64,000 nucleotides of DNA from Oleisolibacter albus (GTDB lineage Bacteria > Pseudomonadota > Alphaproteobacteria > Azospirillales > Azospirillaceae). Below, piece after piece: positions 38,867 to 49,440 of the stretch. The number at the start of each line of letters is the position of its first letter. Within the stretch, counting starts at the first letter, position 1. The stretch spans positions 124,001 to 188,000 of the forward strand of contig NZ_QGNJ01000008.1 in the NCBI RefSeq assembly GCF_003336875.1. Reading direction: 5' to 3'. A model generated the notes under the pieces. That model was not told where the DNA came from. It saw only the letters and a list, made by a program, of their open reading frames with translations, and did not search any database. The position numbers and the translations under genes were made by a program.

Positions 38867-40459
38867 TCACTCGGCCGACGCCTGGACCTTGCGTTCCGGC
38901 TCGGCGCCGAGATTGGCCTCCTTGCCCATATGCATCTTCCGGGTCAGGAACGGGCTGATCACGGCCACCAGCACGGCGATGATGGTGGCGGCGATGAACA
39001 GGTCGTAGAAGACGCCGCTATAGACCGGCAGGCTTTCCTGGGCGGACATGACCCGGCCCGGCTCCGAACTGGTGCTGGCCATGGCGGCGACGATGCCGGC
39101 CAGGAAGTGGGCACCGGCCGAGGCCAGGAACCACACGCCCATCATCATCGCGGTGACCCGCGCCACCGACAGGCGGGAGATCATGGACAGGCCCACCGGG
39201 GACAGGCACAGCTCGCCGGTGGTGTGCAGCAGATAGCCCAGCGCCAGCCAGAACAGGCCGGTCTGCGCATCCTCACCCGCCAGCGACGCACCGAACACCA
39301 GCGCGCCGAAACCCAGGCCCACCTGGAGGATGGCCAGGGCGAACTTCAGCGGCGTCGGCGGCTCCAGCCCCTTCTGCGCCAGCTTGACCCACCCCCAGGA
39401 GAACACCGGCCCCAGCAGCACGATGAACATGGGGTTGAACACCTGCACCACCGACGCCGGGATGATCAGCCCGAACAGCGAGCGGTCGGAGTTGCGGTCG
39501 GCGAACAGGGTCAGCGAGGTGCCGGCCTGCTCGAACAGGGTCCAGAACACCACCGACAACGCCGTCAGCACCAGCACGACGAACATGCGGTCGCGCTCGA
39601 TCTTGCTGCACTGGGTGAAGCTGAACCACAGCACACCGGCCAGTGCCGTCGCCACGATGACCAGCAGCAGGCTGCCGACCACGGCATGCAGCTGCACCAG
39701 CTGCCAGTTGACGCCGACGGCGGCCACGGCGCCCAGATAGATCAGCCATTCGCGCGGCAGGCCGATGGCCGTGCGCTGCTTCAGCAGCGCAGGATTGGGC
39801 GGCTCGGCATTGCGGTACCATTTGGTTCCGCGCGAAAACGCGAACAGGCCGGCGATCATGCCGATGCCGGCCAGACCGAAACCATAGGCCCAGCCATAGG
39901 TCTCGCCCAGATAGCCGCAGGCGATGGTCGAGAAGAACGAGCCCAGGTTAACGCCCATGTAGAAAATGGTGTAACCGGGATCGCGGCGCGGATCATTCTT
40001 GTCGCTGTAGAGCTTGCCGACCATGGTCGAGATGTTCGACTTCAGGAAGCCGACGCCGACGATGATGAAGGCCAGCGACAGGAACATGATCTGGTCATAG
40101 GGCGACTGGCGCACGATGACGCCGTCGACGATCTGGGCCGGGCTGCCTTCGAAGGCCATGCCGATATGGCCGCACACCAGAAGGATGGCGCCCAGCATCA
40201 CCGCCTTGCGGTTGCCCAGGAACCGGTCGGCGATCAGGCCGCCGATGACCGGCATGGCGTAGTTCAGCGAGGCATAGCTGGCATAGATGAAGCCGGCCTG
40301 TTCGTCGGAATAGAGGAAATGCTTGACCAGATAGAGGGTCAGCAGCGCCCGCATGCCGTAGAAGCTGAAACGCTCCCACATCTCGGCGAAAAAGAGGGGG
40401 GCAAGGCCGCGCGGATGGCCAAAGAAACCGCGCTCGGGATCGGAGGAGATCAGAGCCAT
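38867..40459 (-). CDS. POT-family proton-dependent oligopeptide transporter
   Basis: The 530-residue inner-membrane protein has the POT signature with EMWERFSFYGMRALLTLYL early (ExxER proton/peptide site) and about 14 membrane spans. Further motifs are FIIVGVGFLKSNISTMVGKLY and a PTR2-like C-terminal half (LFWLALGYLLHTTGELCLSPVG). It imports di- or tripeptides with protons. The charged tail (KVQASAE) is cytoplasmic. Confidence 0.94.
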   Translation of the reverse strand: MALISSDPERGFFGHPRGLAPLFFAEMWERFSFYGMRALLTLYLVKHFLYSDEQAGFIYASYASLNYAMPVIGGLIADRFLGNRKAVMLGAILLVCGHIGMAFEGSPAQIVDGVIVRQSPYDQIMFLSLAFIIVGVGFLKSNISTMVGKLYSDKNDPRRDPGYTIFYMGVNLGSFFSTIACGYLGETYGWAYGFGLAGIGMIAGLFAFSRGTKWYRNAEPPNPALLKQRTAIGLPREWLIYLGAVAAVGVNWQLVQLHAVVGSLLLVIVATALAGVLWFSFTQCSKIERDRMFVVLVLTALSVVFWTLFEQAGTSLTLFADRNSDRSLFGLIIPASVVQVFNPMFIVLLGPVFSWGWVKLAQKGLEPPTPLKFALAILQVGLGFGALVFGASLAGEDAQTGLFWLALGYLLHTTGELCLSPVGLSMISRLSVARVTAMMMGVWFLASAGAHFLAGIVAAMASTSSEPGRVMSAQESLPVYSGVFYDLFIAATIIAVLVAVISPFLTRKMHMGKEANLGAEPERKVQASAE

Positions 40460-40645
40460 TGTCGCCTGCGGTTGGGGTGGCGAAAGCCGGGCCTATATCA
40501 TGGGGACCCACACCGCGAAAGCACGGACCGATACGAATGCGACATTTTTATGCGCGCTTCTGGAAGAAGCGCAGGCGCGACGCCCGGCCCTCGCAATAAA
40601 ACGCAAGGGACGAGCCGCCATTCCGCCCGATTATTGCACCGAACT

Positions 40646-41563
40646 TTAGCCGAGAACGGCACGCACCTCGTCCGCCGTCGGCATGGCCGTGCCGGTGCCG
40701 ACGCGGGTCACGCTGATGCTGGCGGCGACATTGGCATAGCGCATGGCCGCAGCCAGATCGTCTCCGGCAGCCAGCCGCGCCGACAGGCTGCCGACGAAAC
40801 AGTCGCCGGCCCCGGTGGTGTCCACCGCCTTGACGGCGCGGCCGGGCACCAGGATCTCGCCCTCGGCCGTCACCGCCACGGCCCCGCGCACGCCCAGCGT
40901 GGCGATGACCGTCTGGCCCGGCCGCTGGATCAGCCGGCGGGCCACATCGCCCACCTCGGCCACCGGCGCGTCACCGCTGACGGGGACTCCGGCGAAATGG
41001 CTGAGTTCGGTCTCGTTGACCACCAGGATGTCGGTGTCGGCCCACAGCGACTCCGGCGCATCGTCCAGGGCCGGGGCGGCATTGAGGATGGTGCGGGCAC
41101 CGGCCTGCCGGGCCCGTCTGAACACGGCGGCAATGGTGGTGCGGGGGATCTCGAACTGGCTGACCACCACGTCGCCGGCCGCGATCTCCAGCCGCTCGGC
41201 ATCCGCCGGGCAGGTCTCGGCGTTGGCGGCCGGGATGACCACGATGTAGTTCTCCGCCGTGCCGTCGACCAGGATGATGGCATTGGCCGTGGGCGCCGTG
41301 CCGGTGCGAATGATGGCGCCGGTGTCGATGCCCTTCTCCCGGAAGAAGGCGATGACCTGATCGCCGAAGGCATCCTGGCCGACACGGCCGACAAAGGCCA
41401 CGGGCAGCCCCTGCTGCGCCGCCGCCACCGCCTGGTTCAGCCCCTTGCCGCCGGGCATGAAGGCGACGGTATCGCCATTGACCGTCTCACCGGCGCGCGG
41501 CGCGCGCGTCATGGTGGACAGGATATCGATATTGATGCTGCCGGCGATGACGACCTTGGCCAT
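40646..41563 (-). CDS. rbsK: Ribokinase (PfkB family)
   Basis: The 305-residue sugar kinase contains VVIAGSINIDILSTMTRAP, MPGGKGLNQAVAAAQ and the catalytic-base motif DTTGAGDCFVGSLSARL. These are PfkB signatures 1 and 2, and length is typical of RbsK. It phosphorylates ribose with ATP; no transporter is adjacent. GGGGGAG precedes the ATG. Another sugar or nucleoside kinase of the family cannot be excluded. Confidence 0.85.
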   Translation of the reverse strand: MAKVVIAGSINIDILSTMTRAPRAGETVNGDTVAFMPGGKGLNQAVAAAQQGLPVAFVGRVGQDAFGDQVIAFFREKGIDTGAIIRTGTAPTANAIILVDGTAENYIVVIPAANAETCPADAERLEIAAGDVVVSQFEIPRTTIAAVFRRARQAGARTILNAAPALDDAPESLWADTDILVVNETELSHFAGVPVSGDAPVAEVGDVARRLIQRPGQTVIATLGVRGAVAVTAEGEILVPGRAVKAVDTTGAGDCFVGSLSARLAAGDDLAAAMRYANVAASISVTRVGTGTAMPTADEVRAVLG

Positions 41564-41652
41564 GGGCTCCCCCTGGAAACGCTTTTGCGCTTCCTAACGC
41601 AATGGGGAAGCCGACGGAAGGGGCGAATGGGACCGGCCGGCGGACAGACGAA

Positions 41653-41677
41653 GGGCCGGCGGTCATGCCGCCGGCCC
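41653..41677 (-). terminator. Hairpin between ligase and ribokinase genes
   Basis: A perfect 10-base-pair stem (GGGCCGGCGG/CCGCCGGCCC) with a 5-base loop lies 33 bases downstream of the acyl-CoA ligase stop; on the minus strand it is followed by TTCGTC. Confidence 0.5.
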
Positions 41678-41709
41678 CATCCCCGTCCGCCAGAGCGTTC
41701 CAGGCCGGC

Positions 41710-43419
41710 TCACGCCGACTTCTTGCCGGCGTCCATCTCGTCCAGCAGGGCCTTGCGCGACAGCTTGCCGATCATGGTCTTGGGCAATTCGTCGCGGAAC
41801 TCATAGAGCTTGGGCTGCTCGATCGGCGACAGCTTGTCGGCCAGGAATGCCTTCAGCTCCTCCGTGGTCAGCGGCTGCCCGTCGCGGGTCTTGATATAGG
41901 CCTTCACCGTCTGGCCGCGGTACGGGTCGGGCACGCCCAGCACGATGCATTCGGCCACGGCCTCATGCTGGTACAGCGCCTCCTCGACATTGCGGGGATA
42001 GACGTTGTAGCCGCCGGCCAGGATCATGTCCTTGATGCGGTCGACGATATAGATGAAGCCGTCCGCATCCATGTAGCCCACATCGCCGGTGTGCAGCATG
42101 CCGTCGGCCAGGGTCTCGGCCGTGGCGTCGGGCTTGTTCCAATAGCCCTTCATCACCTGCGGGCCGACAATGCACAGCTCGCCGCGCTCGCCCATCTGCA
42201 CCGGGGTCTTGCGGTCCTCCAGGCTGATGATGCGGATATCGGTGCCCGGCACCGGCAGGCCGATGGAGCCGGCCCGGCTGTTGAGCGGCGGGTTGATGGT
42301 GGCGATCGGTGCGCTTTCCGACAGACCGTAGCCTTCCACCAGCTTGCAGCCCGTCAGCTTCTCGAACTCGGCCTTGACCTCGACCGGCAGCGGGGCGCCG
42401 CCGGAATTGCACAGCTTGATGGAGGACAGGTCGTACTTGTTCCGGTCCTTGTGATTGTTGATGGCGGTGTAGATGGTCGGCACCGCCGGAAAGAAGCTGG
42501 GCTTCTTCTTGTCGATGGTCTGCAGCACCTGATCCAGGTCGAAGCGCGGCAACAGGATGATCAGCCCGCCCATCAGCAGGGTCAGGTTCATCACGCAGGT
42601 CATGGCGAAGACATGGAACAGGGGCAGCACGCCCAGCATGCGCTCCTTGCCCTCCAGATGCTCGGGGAACCACAGCGCGGCCTGACGCATATTGGCCGTC
42701 AGGTTGGCGTGGGTCAGCATGGCGCCCTTGGGCACGCCCGTGGTGCCGCCGGTATATTGCAGCACGGCCACGTCCTGCTGCGGGTCGATGGCGACCGGGG
42801 CCGGACGGTTGCCATGGCCGGTCACGCTCTTGAACCAGACATGCCGGTCGTCACCGGGGATGGCGGCGATATCGGCCTTCTTGACGAAGGGGAACAGCAG
42901 GTTCTTCGGGAAGGGCAGGATGGCCGCCATCGGACAGACGATGATGGTCTTCAGCCGGCTCTGCCCGAACATCTTGGCCAGCTTGTCATAGGTGACCTTC
43001 AGGTCCAGCGTCACCATGATCTCCGCCTCGGCGTCGTTGATCATGTGCTGGATCTCCCGCTCGGCATAGAGCGGGTTGAAGTTCACCACCGTGCCGCCGG
43101 CCTTCAGGATGCCGAAATAGCAGATGATGGAATAGGGCGTGTTCGGCAGGAACAGGCCGACCTTCTGCCCCTTCTTCAGACCCATGGCCTGCAGGCCGCG
43201 GGCGAAGCGGTCCACCAGATCCGCCGTCTGGCGGTAGCTGTAGACCTTGTCCAGGAAATCGATGCAGGGAAGGCTGGCGAACTTCGCCGTGACCGTGTCG
43301 AAGAACTCGACCATGGAGCTTTGCGGGATCGGCGCATGCCAGTCGACCCCGGCAGGATAGCTCCGTTCCCAGATCTGGACGCTGCTCTGCTGCTGCGAAA
43401 GCGTCGCCGCTTCGGCCAT
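41710..43419 (-). CDS. Long-chain fatty acid-CoA ligase
   Basis: The 569-residue adenylate-forming enzyme activates fatty acids to acyl-CoA. The AMP-binding P-loop YTGGTTGVPKGAMLTH and GYGLSESAPIAT, plus the C-terminal DRIKDMILAGGYNVYPRNVEE, place it with FadD-type long-chain ligases. ATG 43419 is chosen because GGGAGGA lies six bases upstream; an earlier in-frame ATG (43434) precedes it. It could feed the beta-oxidation genes elsewhere in the window. No operator of the merR type was found in its upstream region. Confidence 0.92.
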   Translation of the reverse strand: MAEAATLSQQQSSVQIWERSYPAGVDWHAPIPQSSMVEFFDTVTAKFASLPCIDFLDKVYSYRQTADLVDRFARGLQAMGLKKGQKVGLFLPNTPYSIICYFGILKAGGTVVNFNPLYAEREIQHMINDAEAEIMVTLDLKVTYDKLAKMFGQSRLKTIIVCPMAAILPFPKNLLFPFVKKADIAAIPGDDRHVWFKSVTGHGNRPAPVAIDPQQDVAVLQYTGGTTGVPKGAMLTHANLTANMRQAALWFPEHLEGKERMLGVLPLFHVFAMTCVMNLTLLMGGLIILLPRFDLDQVLQTIDKKKPSFFPAVPTIYTAINNHKDRNKYDLSSIKLCNSGGAPLPVEVKAEFEKLTGCKLVEGYGLSESAPIATINPPLNSRAGSIGLPVPGTDIRIISLEDRKTPVQMGERGELCIVGPQVMKGYWNKPDATAETLADGMLHTGDVGYMDADGFIYIVDRIKDMILAGGYNVYPRNVEEALYQHEAVAECIVLGVPDPYRGQTVKAYIKTRDGQPLTTEELKAFLADKLSPIEQPKLYEFRDELPKTMIGKLSRKALLDEMDAGKKSA

Positions 43420-43583
43420 GGTCGTTCCTCCCAAAGTCGTCGGGTTGCCGTCCAGCGGACTCCCGTTATCCTTGACCTATATCGGCAGGACAGGCGCGTT
43501 CACAAGTGTTTCTTGATGCGTGCTGGTTTTTTGCGCGCAAGACGGAACCGTGTGCCGCCCGAAAGGCCGGAACCGGGCACGGG

Positions 43584-43979
43584 TCAGGGGCCGCCTGTCC
43601 GCTCTACCCCAGGCCCCGCCTGCCCCAGCAGAAGCCGGCGGGGATTGTCCTTGGTGTCCTTCAACTCGTCGGCGATGGTGCCGGCGCACAGTTCGACGCC
43701 ACACGCATAGGCGGCCCGGCCGATCATGTGCGCCGCCACCGGCGTGCTGATCAGCAGGAAGGCGATGGCCGCCAGCGCCCGCGCCATCACCCCGCCCTCG
43801 GGGAAATGCAGGGCGACCGACAGCAGAATCAGGCCGCAGCCCACGGTGCCTGCCTTGCTGGAGGCGTGCATGCGCATGATCGGATCGGGCAGCCGCACGA
43901 TGCCCAGCGCGGCCACGAAACAGAAGCAGGCGCCGCCCAGCACCAGCAGCCCCGCCAGGATCTGAAGCAGGTCAGTCAT
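43584..43979 (-). CDS. mrpG: Na+/H+ antiporter subunit G (MnhG/MrpG)
   Basis: The 131-residue membrane subunit begins MTDLLQILAGLLVLGGACFCF and shows the MnhG core GIVRLPDPIMRMHASSKAGTVG. It is the last gene of the seven-gene Mrp operon and overlaps mrpF by eight bases. MrpG is needed for complex assembly and activity. Upstream open-frame extension from 44024 is in the mrpF gene and is rejected. Confidence 0.92.
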   Translation of the reverse strand: MTDLLQILAGLLVLGGACFCFVAALGIVRLPDPIMRMHASSKAGTVGCGLILLSVALHFPEGGVMARALAAIAFLLISTPVAAHMIGRAAYACGVELCAGTIADELKDTKDNPRRLLLGQAGPGVERTGGP

Positions 43980-44265
43980 CGGCATTGGTCTCCTCCACGG
44001 TGCGGCGCTCGACGAAGCGGGCATAGGCCACGGTTCCGAAGAAGGCGACCAGGGCCAGGGCGATGGCGGCGTCGATGAAGACGGGCTGGTCGGTATAGAG
44101 CGCCAGCAGGGCGATGGCGGCCACGCACAGCGTGCCGAACAGATCGACGGCGATGATGCGGTCCGGCAGGCTGGGGCCGCGCAGGATGCGCACCGATGCC
44201 AGCACCAGCGCCAGCAGCAGCACGCCCAGGGCGATCTCGATGCAGATCTGCAGGAAGGGGATCAT
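43972..44265 (-). CDS. mrpF: Na+/H+ antiporter subunit F (MnhF/MrpF)
   Basis: The 97-residue subunit has three membrane helices, with RILRGPSLPDRIIAVDLFGT typical of MrpF. Its ATG overlaps the mrpE stop by four bases (44262-44265) and its end overlaps mrpG by eight bases, indicating translational coupling. Confidence 0.92.
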   Translation of the reverse strand: MIPFLQICIEIALGVLLLALVLASVRILRGPSLPDRIIAVDLFGTLCVAAIALLALYTDQPVFIDAAIALALVAFFGTVAYARFVERRTVEETNADD

Positions 44266-44735
44266 CGCAGGAACTCCAGGATGCGCCGTTCCATGGTCTC
44301 CTTGGTCTCCCGCCGCAGCGCCTCCACATCCTCGGTGAACATGGAATGGATATAGAGCGTGCGCCGGTCGGGGGAGACATCCAGGCTCAGCGTGCCCGGC
44401 GTCAGCGTGATGCAGCAGGCCAGCAGCGTGATCTCCAGGTCGGTGCGTGCGTCCAGCGGAATGGCGACGACAGCGGGCGTGGGCTTCGGCCCGATGCCCA
44501 GCACACCCTTGGCCACGCGCACGCTGCTGACCCAGACCTCTTTCAGGAACCACAGCAGGAAGCCCAGCGCGCCCCACAGCGTGTGGAAATAGCGCTGGCC
44601 GGGATAAAGCGGCCGGGCCAGGAACAGGATCAGATGCGCCAGGATGAAACCGGCCACGAAGCCGCCCAGGCTGAAATCCCCGTTCACGGCGACCCAGGCC
44701 AGGGCCAGCAGCAGGTTGGTGACGAACAGGCTCAT
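44262..44735 (-). CDS. mrpE: Na+/H+ antiporter subunit E (MnhE/MrpE)
   Basis: The 157-residue protein has N-terminal membrane helices (FVTNLLLALAWVAVNG) and a cytoplasmic C-domain with TLTPGTLSLDVSPDRRTLYIH, the MrpE mark. ATGA overlaps bind it to both neighbours. Confidence 0.93.
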   Translation of the reverse strand: MSLFVTNLLLALAWVAVNGDFSLGGFVAGFILAHLILFLARPLYPGQRYFHTLWGALGFLLWFLKEVWVSSVRVAKGVLGIGPKPTPAVVAIPLDARTDLEITLLACCITLTPGTLSLDVSPDRRTLYIHSMFTEDVEALRRETKETMERRILEFLR

Positions 44736-46267
44736 GGCAGTTCCCCCACCAGCACCGGCGGCGGCGGCGGCTCGCCCAGGATGGCGCGGATATAGGGCTC
44801 CGGCGACAGCAGGTCAGCGGCGGCCCGGCTCGACAGATCCATGACCGGCTGGGCATAGAGGCCGATGGCCACGGTGATGCCCGACAGCAGCACCAGCGGC
44901 GCCACCAGCGCCAGACGCTGGCCCGCGGGCAGGGCCGCGGTGCCGGCGATATCGCCGTCGGGATGGGGCTTCCACACCACCTCGGCCCAGACCCGGCCCA
45001 CCAGCGCCATGGTCAGCAGGCCCGTGACCAGCGCCACGGCGACAATGGCCCAGGATTGCTGCTCCAGCCCGGCCTGGACCAGCACCAGCTTGGACCAGAA
45101 GCCCGACAGCGGCGGGAAGCCCGCCAGGCTGGCCATGGGCACGAACAGCAGCACGGCCAGCAGCGGCGCCGCCTTGAACAGCCCGCCCAGGCCGGCATAG
45201 TCGGCGCTGCCGCCCAGGCGGCGGACCACGCCGGCGCCCAGGAACAGGTTGGTCTTCACCACGATGTCATGCACCAGATAGAAGACCACGCCGGCCACGG
45301 CCAGCGGCGTATAGAGCGCCAGACCCATGATCATGTAGCCGATATGCGCCACCACCTGCCAGGACCAGGCCCGGCGCAGGTCGCGCACCGCCAGCGATCC
45401 CAGCACGCCCGCCAGCATGGTCAGCCCGGCGATCCACATCAGGATGCCGCCATGGGTCCAGCCGGTATCGCCGGTGAAGATCAGGGTGAAGGTGCGCAGC
45501 AGCGCATAGACGCCGACCTTGGTCAGCAGGCCGGCGAAGATGGCCTGCACCGCCACCGCCGGCGTGTGATAGGCGGCCGGCAGCCAGAAGAACAGCGGGA
45601 ACACCGCCGCCTTCATGCCGAAGGCCACGATGAACAGCACGGCGATGGTGGTGACGATGCCCTGGTTCGGCACCATCCGCACCCGCAGCGCCAGCTCGGC
45701 CATGTTCAGCGTGCCGGTGACGCCATAGAGCAGGGCCACGGCCAGCAGCAGCGCCGCCGTGGCCACCAGGTTCAGGCAGGCATATTTGATGGCCCCGTCC
45801 AGCTGCTCCTTGCGCCCGCCCAGGGCCAGCAGCACGAAGCTGCCGATCAGCATGACCTCGAACCACACATACATGTTGAACAGGTCGCCGGTGACGAAGG
45901 CGCCGCCCACCCCCACCATCAGGGCGCAGAACACAGGATGGAAACCGGTGCGGGCGCGCACCGGGTCGATGTCGCCCAGGCTGTAGACGGCGACAGCCAG
46001 CGCCATCAGGGCCGAGACCAGGACCATGATGGCCGTCAGCATGTCGGCCACCAGGGTAATGCCGAAGGGGGCGGCCCAGCCGCCCATCTGCATGACCAGG
46101 ATGCGCCCGTGCTGCACCTGCAGCAGCAGGGCGATGGCGGCCAGCAGCAGCGCCGTCATGCCGGCCAGGGTCAGGGCACGTTGCAGCGGCACGCTGCGCC
46201 AGGCCAGCCCGGTCAGGGCCGCCGTGGCCATGGGGATCAGGATGGGGGCGGCGACCAGCCAGTTCAT
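44732..46267 (-). CDS. mrpD: Na+/H+ antiporter subunit D (MnhD/MrpD)
   Basis: The 511-residue, about 14-helix protein is homologous to complex I NuoM/NuoN-type antiporter subunits. Membrane motifs with buried charge include YSLGDIDPVRARTG, YMIMGLALYTPLAVAGVVF and PLSGFWSKLVLVQA. It likely provides a proton or cation channel. It overlaps mrpC and mrpE by four bases each. Confidence 0.94.
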   Translation of the reverse strand: MNWLVAAPILIPMATAALTGLAWRSVPLQRALTLAGMTALLLAAIALLLQVQHGRILVMQMGGWAAPFGITLVADMLTAIMVLVSALMALAVAVYSLGDIDPVRARTGFHPVFCALMVGVGGAFVTGDLFNMYVWFEVMLIGSFVLLALGGRKEQLDGAIKYACLNLVATAALLLAVALLYGVTGTLNMAELALRVRMVPNQGIVTTIAVLFIVAFGMKAAVFPLFFWLPAAYHTPAVAVQAIFAGLLTKVGVYALLRTFTLIFTGDTGWTHGGILMWIAGLTMLAGVLGSLAVRDLRRAWSWQVVAHIGYMIMGLALYTPLAVAGVVFYLVHDIVVKTNLFLGAGVVRRLGGSADYAGLGGLFKAAPLLAVLLFVPMASLAGFPPLSGFWSKLVLVQAGLEQQSWAIVAVALVTGLLTMALVGRVWAEVVWKPHPDGDIAGTAALPAGQRLALVAPLVLLSGITVAIGLYAQPVMDLSSRAAADLLSPEPYIRAILGEPPPPPVLVGELP

Positions 46268-46674
46268 GCGGCACTCCTGTCCTGCGTCGGGATGGCCGTC
46301 GCCCCGCCGCCGGCGGCCGGCGTCTCCGGCGGCTCGGCCAGACGCAGGGCGTCACCGTCCAGCGTGCCGATCTCCTGATGGCCGCGATAGACCAGCACCA
46401 GCGAAAAGGCCAAAAGCCCGAAGCCGATGACGATGGCCGTCAGGATCAGGGCCTGGGGCAGCGGGTTGGCATAGGGGGCTTCCAGCACCGACCGGCCCTC
46501 GGCGATCAGCGGCGGCGCGCCGAAGGTCAGCCCGCCGACCAGGAAGATGGAGAGGTTGACGGCGTTCGACAGCAGGATCACCCCGAACAGCAGGCGCAGC
46601 AGGTTGCGCGACAGCAGCAGATAGACGCTGCCGGCCACCAGCGCCCCGACGGTGAAGGCGAGGACGATTTCCAT
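46264..46674 (-). CDS. mrpC: Na+/H+ antiporter subunit C (MnhC/MrpC)
   Basis: The 136-residue NuoK-like subunit has three helices with LLFGVILLSNAVNLSIFLVGGL, PLPQALILTAIVIGFGLLAF and a short charged tail. It starts 4 bases after the mrpB stop and overlaps mrpD by four bases. Confidence 0.92.
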   Translation of the reverse strand: MEIVLAFTVGALVAGSVYLLLSRNLLRLLFGVILLSNAVNLSIFLVGGLTFGAPPLIAEGRSVLEAPYANPLPQALILTAIVIGFGLLAFSLVLVYRGHQEIGTLDGDALRLAEPPETPAAGGGATAIPTQDRSAA

Positions 46675-46678
46675 GGGT

Positions 46679-47116
46679 TCAGTCCTCCTCCATCAGCCCC
46701 TGGACCATGGCCAGGATGCCGCCGATGACGACGAGATAGACGCCGATGTCGAACAGGACCGGCGTGCCGATGGCGAAGCTCTTCTCCCCCGCCGGCGTGT
46801 AGGTGACGAACCAGCGCCCCTCCAGATAGGGGTTGGCGAACAGCCCGCCCGGCCCCAGCGCCGCCACGAAACCGGCCAGGATCGACAGCGCCAGCCCGGC
46901 CGCCAGGATGGTGCGCGGATCGAGCACCAGCAGCTTGCGCATGGCGCGCACGCCATAGGCCAGGGCATGCAGGGCGAAGGCTACGGCCACGATCAGACCG
47001 CCGATGAAGCCGCCGCCCGGCTGGTTGTGCCCGCGCCACAGGATGAAGACGCTGAACAGGATCATCAGCCCCAGCAGCAGCCGGGTGGCCGTCTGCAGGA
47101 TCAGGGAATTCATCAT
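46679..47116 (-). CDS. mrpB: Na+/H+ antiporter subunit B (MnhB/MrpB)
   Basis: The 145-residue protein shows [21 protein letters not shown], the conserved MnhB loop, and four helices. Its first ATG overlaps the mrpA stop (TGA 47115-47113) by four bases; a second in-frame ATG follows at once. It ends GLMEED. Confidence 0.93.
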   Translation of the reverse strand: MMNSLILQTATRLLLGLMILFSVFILWRGHNQPGGGFIGGLIVAVAFALHALAYGVRAMRKLLVLDPRTILAAGLALSILAGFVAALGPGGLFANPYLEGRWFVTYTPAGEKSFAIGTPVLFDIGVYLVVIGGILAMVQGLMEED

Positions 47117-49440
47117 GGCGCGGTTTCCCGCTTCTGGTCCTCGGCAGCGGGGGCACCGCGCGCCTTCAACAGCGCCAGCACGCCCAGCCCGGCCATGGCC
47201 ACCACGGCGATCTCGCCCAGCGTATCGAAGCCGCGGAAATCGACGATGATGACATTGACCACATTGTGCCCGAACGCCTCCACATAGGAGGCGGCGGCAT
47301 AGAACTCGCTCAGGTGCGGCGACAGCGGCTGTGCATGCACCGACAGCAGGATGGCGGTGGTCACGGCCCCCGCCAGCAGGGCCAGCCCGGCCTTCAGCAG
47401 GCGCAGTCCCGCCCCCGTCCGCTCCAGCGGGCCGAATTTCGGCAGCCTGGCCAGCACCAGCACGATGATGATAACGGTCAGCGTCTCCACCATCAGCTGG
47501 GTGATGCCCACATCCGGGGCGCTGAAGGCCAGGAAGAACAGGGCGATGGACATGCCGACGATGCTCAGGGCCGTGATGGCGCCCAGGCGGGTCCGCGCCC
47601 AGAGCGCCCCGGCCGTGCCCAGCAGCATCAGCCCGCACAGGGCCCAGCCCACATAATCGTCACCCACGGGCTGGTCGGGCCATTGCAGCCCGCCGCGGGC
47701 CAGCAGTGTCACGCCCGGCAGCAGCGTCAGCACGGCGATGGTGGCCAGCATGTACCAGGTCAGGGCGCCGGTCTGCTGCCGCCGTGTGATGGCACGGGCC
47801 AGGGCGTCGAGCCCGGCCAGCAGCCGGTCCCAGCCCGCATCGAAATCGACGCGGCTGAGCCGGGCCAGCCCGGCCAAGGCCGCCGTCACCGGGCCGAGGC
47901 CGACATAAAGCAGCGCCCCCAGGGCGATGGTAAGGGCCGACAGGCCCAGGGCCGGCGTCAGCCCGTGCCACAGATGCAGTTCCAGCGCCAGCGGCCGCCC
48001 GGCCACGGCGGCGGCCGTGGCCTGCAGCAGGCCGGCCGGCCAGGACCCCATCAGACCGAAGCCCAGCCCCAGCAGCGCCAGCACCGCCGGCCCCAGCAGC
48101 AGGGCCGGACCGTTCTCATGGGCGTGGGCCGTGGCCGGCGTGGGCCGGCCCAGGAACGGCTTCACGAACACCAGCCCGGCCGCGCCCAGCATGGTGGCAT
48201 TGGCCAGCACCACGCCCGCCAGGATCCAGAGCCCGGCGGGGTCGGCCTCCAGCACGCCCTCATAGATCAGCTCCTTGCCGACGAAGCCGAAAAAGGGCGG
48301 CAGCCCGGCCATGGACAGGGCCGCCAGCAGGATGACCAGGCCGGTCAGGCGCATCTTCGGCCACAGTCCGCCCAGATCCCGCACGTCGCGGGTGCCGGTG
48401 CCGTGGTCGACACCGCCGGCCCCCATGAACAGGGCGCCCTTGTACAGGCTGTGGCCCAGCAGGAAAACGCAATAGGCGCGGATGGCATCCTCGCTGCCCA
48501 GCCCGGCCAGCAGGGTCAGCACGCCCAGCGCCATCAGCGTGGTATAGGCCAGCACCTTCTTCAGGTCGGTGGAGCGCAGGGCCATCAGCCCGCCCCACAC
48601 CGCCGTCACCGCCCCGAACCCGGCCAGGGTCCAGATCCAGACCTCGGTCCCGCCCAGGGTGGGCTGCAGCCGCGCCACCAGATAGACGCCGGCCTTGACC
48701 ATGGTGGCGCTGTGCAGATAGGCGCTGACCGGCGTCGGCGCATCCATGGCGTTGGGCAGCCAGAAATGGAACGGCACCTGCGCCGACTTGGTGAAGGCCC
48801 CCAGCAGCAGCAGGCCCAGGATCGGCAGATACAGGGCGGAGCCGCGCAGATCCACCTCCGACGCCTGCACCGCCGACAGGCGGAAGCTGCCGCCCTCCAG
48901 CCCCAGCAGCACCAGACCGGCCAGCAGGGCCAGACCGCCCGTGGCCGTGACCAGCAGCGCCTGCACCGCCGAGCGGCGGCTGCGGGCATCCTCATGGTTG
49001 AAGCCGATCAGCAGGAAGCTGGTGACGCTGGTCAGCTCCCAGAACACGAACAGGCCGATCATGTCGTCGGCCAGCACCAGCCCCAGCATGGAGCCCATGA
49101 AGGCCAGGATGAACAGGTAGAAACGGCCCTGATGCTCGTGCCCGTGCAGGTAGCTCCCGCTATAGACCACGATCAGGCTGCCGATGCCCGTCACCAGAAG
49201 GGCGAACAGCAGCGACAGCCCGTCCAGGCGGAAGGCCAGCTCGACCCCCAGCGCCGGGACCCAGTGCATGGCCTGGGTAAGGACGGCGCCGCCACTGACG
49301 GCGGGGATCTGGCTGGCGAACCAGACGGTGATCGCCGCCGGCCCCAGGGCCAGCACCCAGTGCGACCCGTTGGGCAGCAGGCGATGCAGGCTCGGTGCCA
49401 GGGCTGCCAGCAGAAAGATCGCCACCACGGCGGTGAGCAT
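47113..49440 (-). CDS. mrpA: Na+/H+ antiporter subunit A (MnhA/MrpA, NuoL-like)
   Basis: The 775-residue subunit is NuoL-like with about 20 helices: [15 protein letters not shown]-like start ([16 protein letters not shown]), [21 protein letters not shown] and a lysine-bearing core ([22 protein letters not shown]). The C-terminal extension carries the MbhD/DUF4040 block ([18 protein letters not shown]) and [16 protein letters not shown]. This is the first gene of the operon. ATG 49440 follows GGGCGGA; upstream residues are not needed. The Mrp complex exports Na+ or other cations using proton-motive force. Confidence 0.94.
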   Translation of the reverse strand: MLTAVVAIFLLAALAPSLHRLLPNGSHWVLALGPAAITVWFASQIPAVSGGAVLTQAMHWVPALGVELAFRLDGLSLLFALLVTGIGSLIVVYSGSYLHGHEHQGRFYLFILAFMGSMLGLVLADDMIGLFVFWELTSVTSFLLIGFNHEDARSRRSAVQALLVTATGGLALLAGLVLLGLEGGSFRLSAVQASEVDLRGSALYLPILGLLLLGAFTKSAQVPFHFWLPNAMDAPTPVSAYLHSATMVKAGVYLVARLQPTLGGTEVWIWTLAGFGAVTAVWGGLMALRSTDLKKVLAYTTLMALGVLTLLAGLGSEDAIRAYCVFLLGHSLYKGALFMGAGGVDHGTGTRDVRDLGGLWPKMRLTGLVILLAALSMAGLPPFFGFVGKELIYEGVLEADPAGLWILAGVVLANATMLGAAGLVFVKPFLGRPTPATAHAHENGPALLLGPAVLALLGLGFGLMGSWPAGLLQATAAAVAGRPLALELHLWHGLTPALGLSALTIALGALLYVGLGPVTAALAGLARLSRVDFDAGWDRLLAGLDALARAITRRQQTGALTWYMLATIAVLTLLPGVTLLARGGLQWPDQPVGDDYVGWALCGLMLLGTAGALWARTRLGAITALSIVGMSIALFFLAFSAPDVGITQLMVETLTVIIIVLVLARLPKFGPLERTGAGLRLLKAGLALLAGAVTTAILLSVHAQPLSPHLSEFYAAASYVEAFGHNVVNVIIVDFRGFDTLGEIAVVAMAGLGVLALLKARGAPAAEDQKRETAP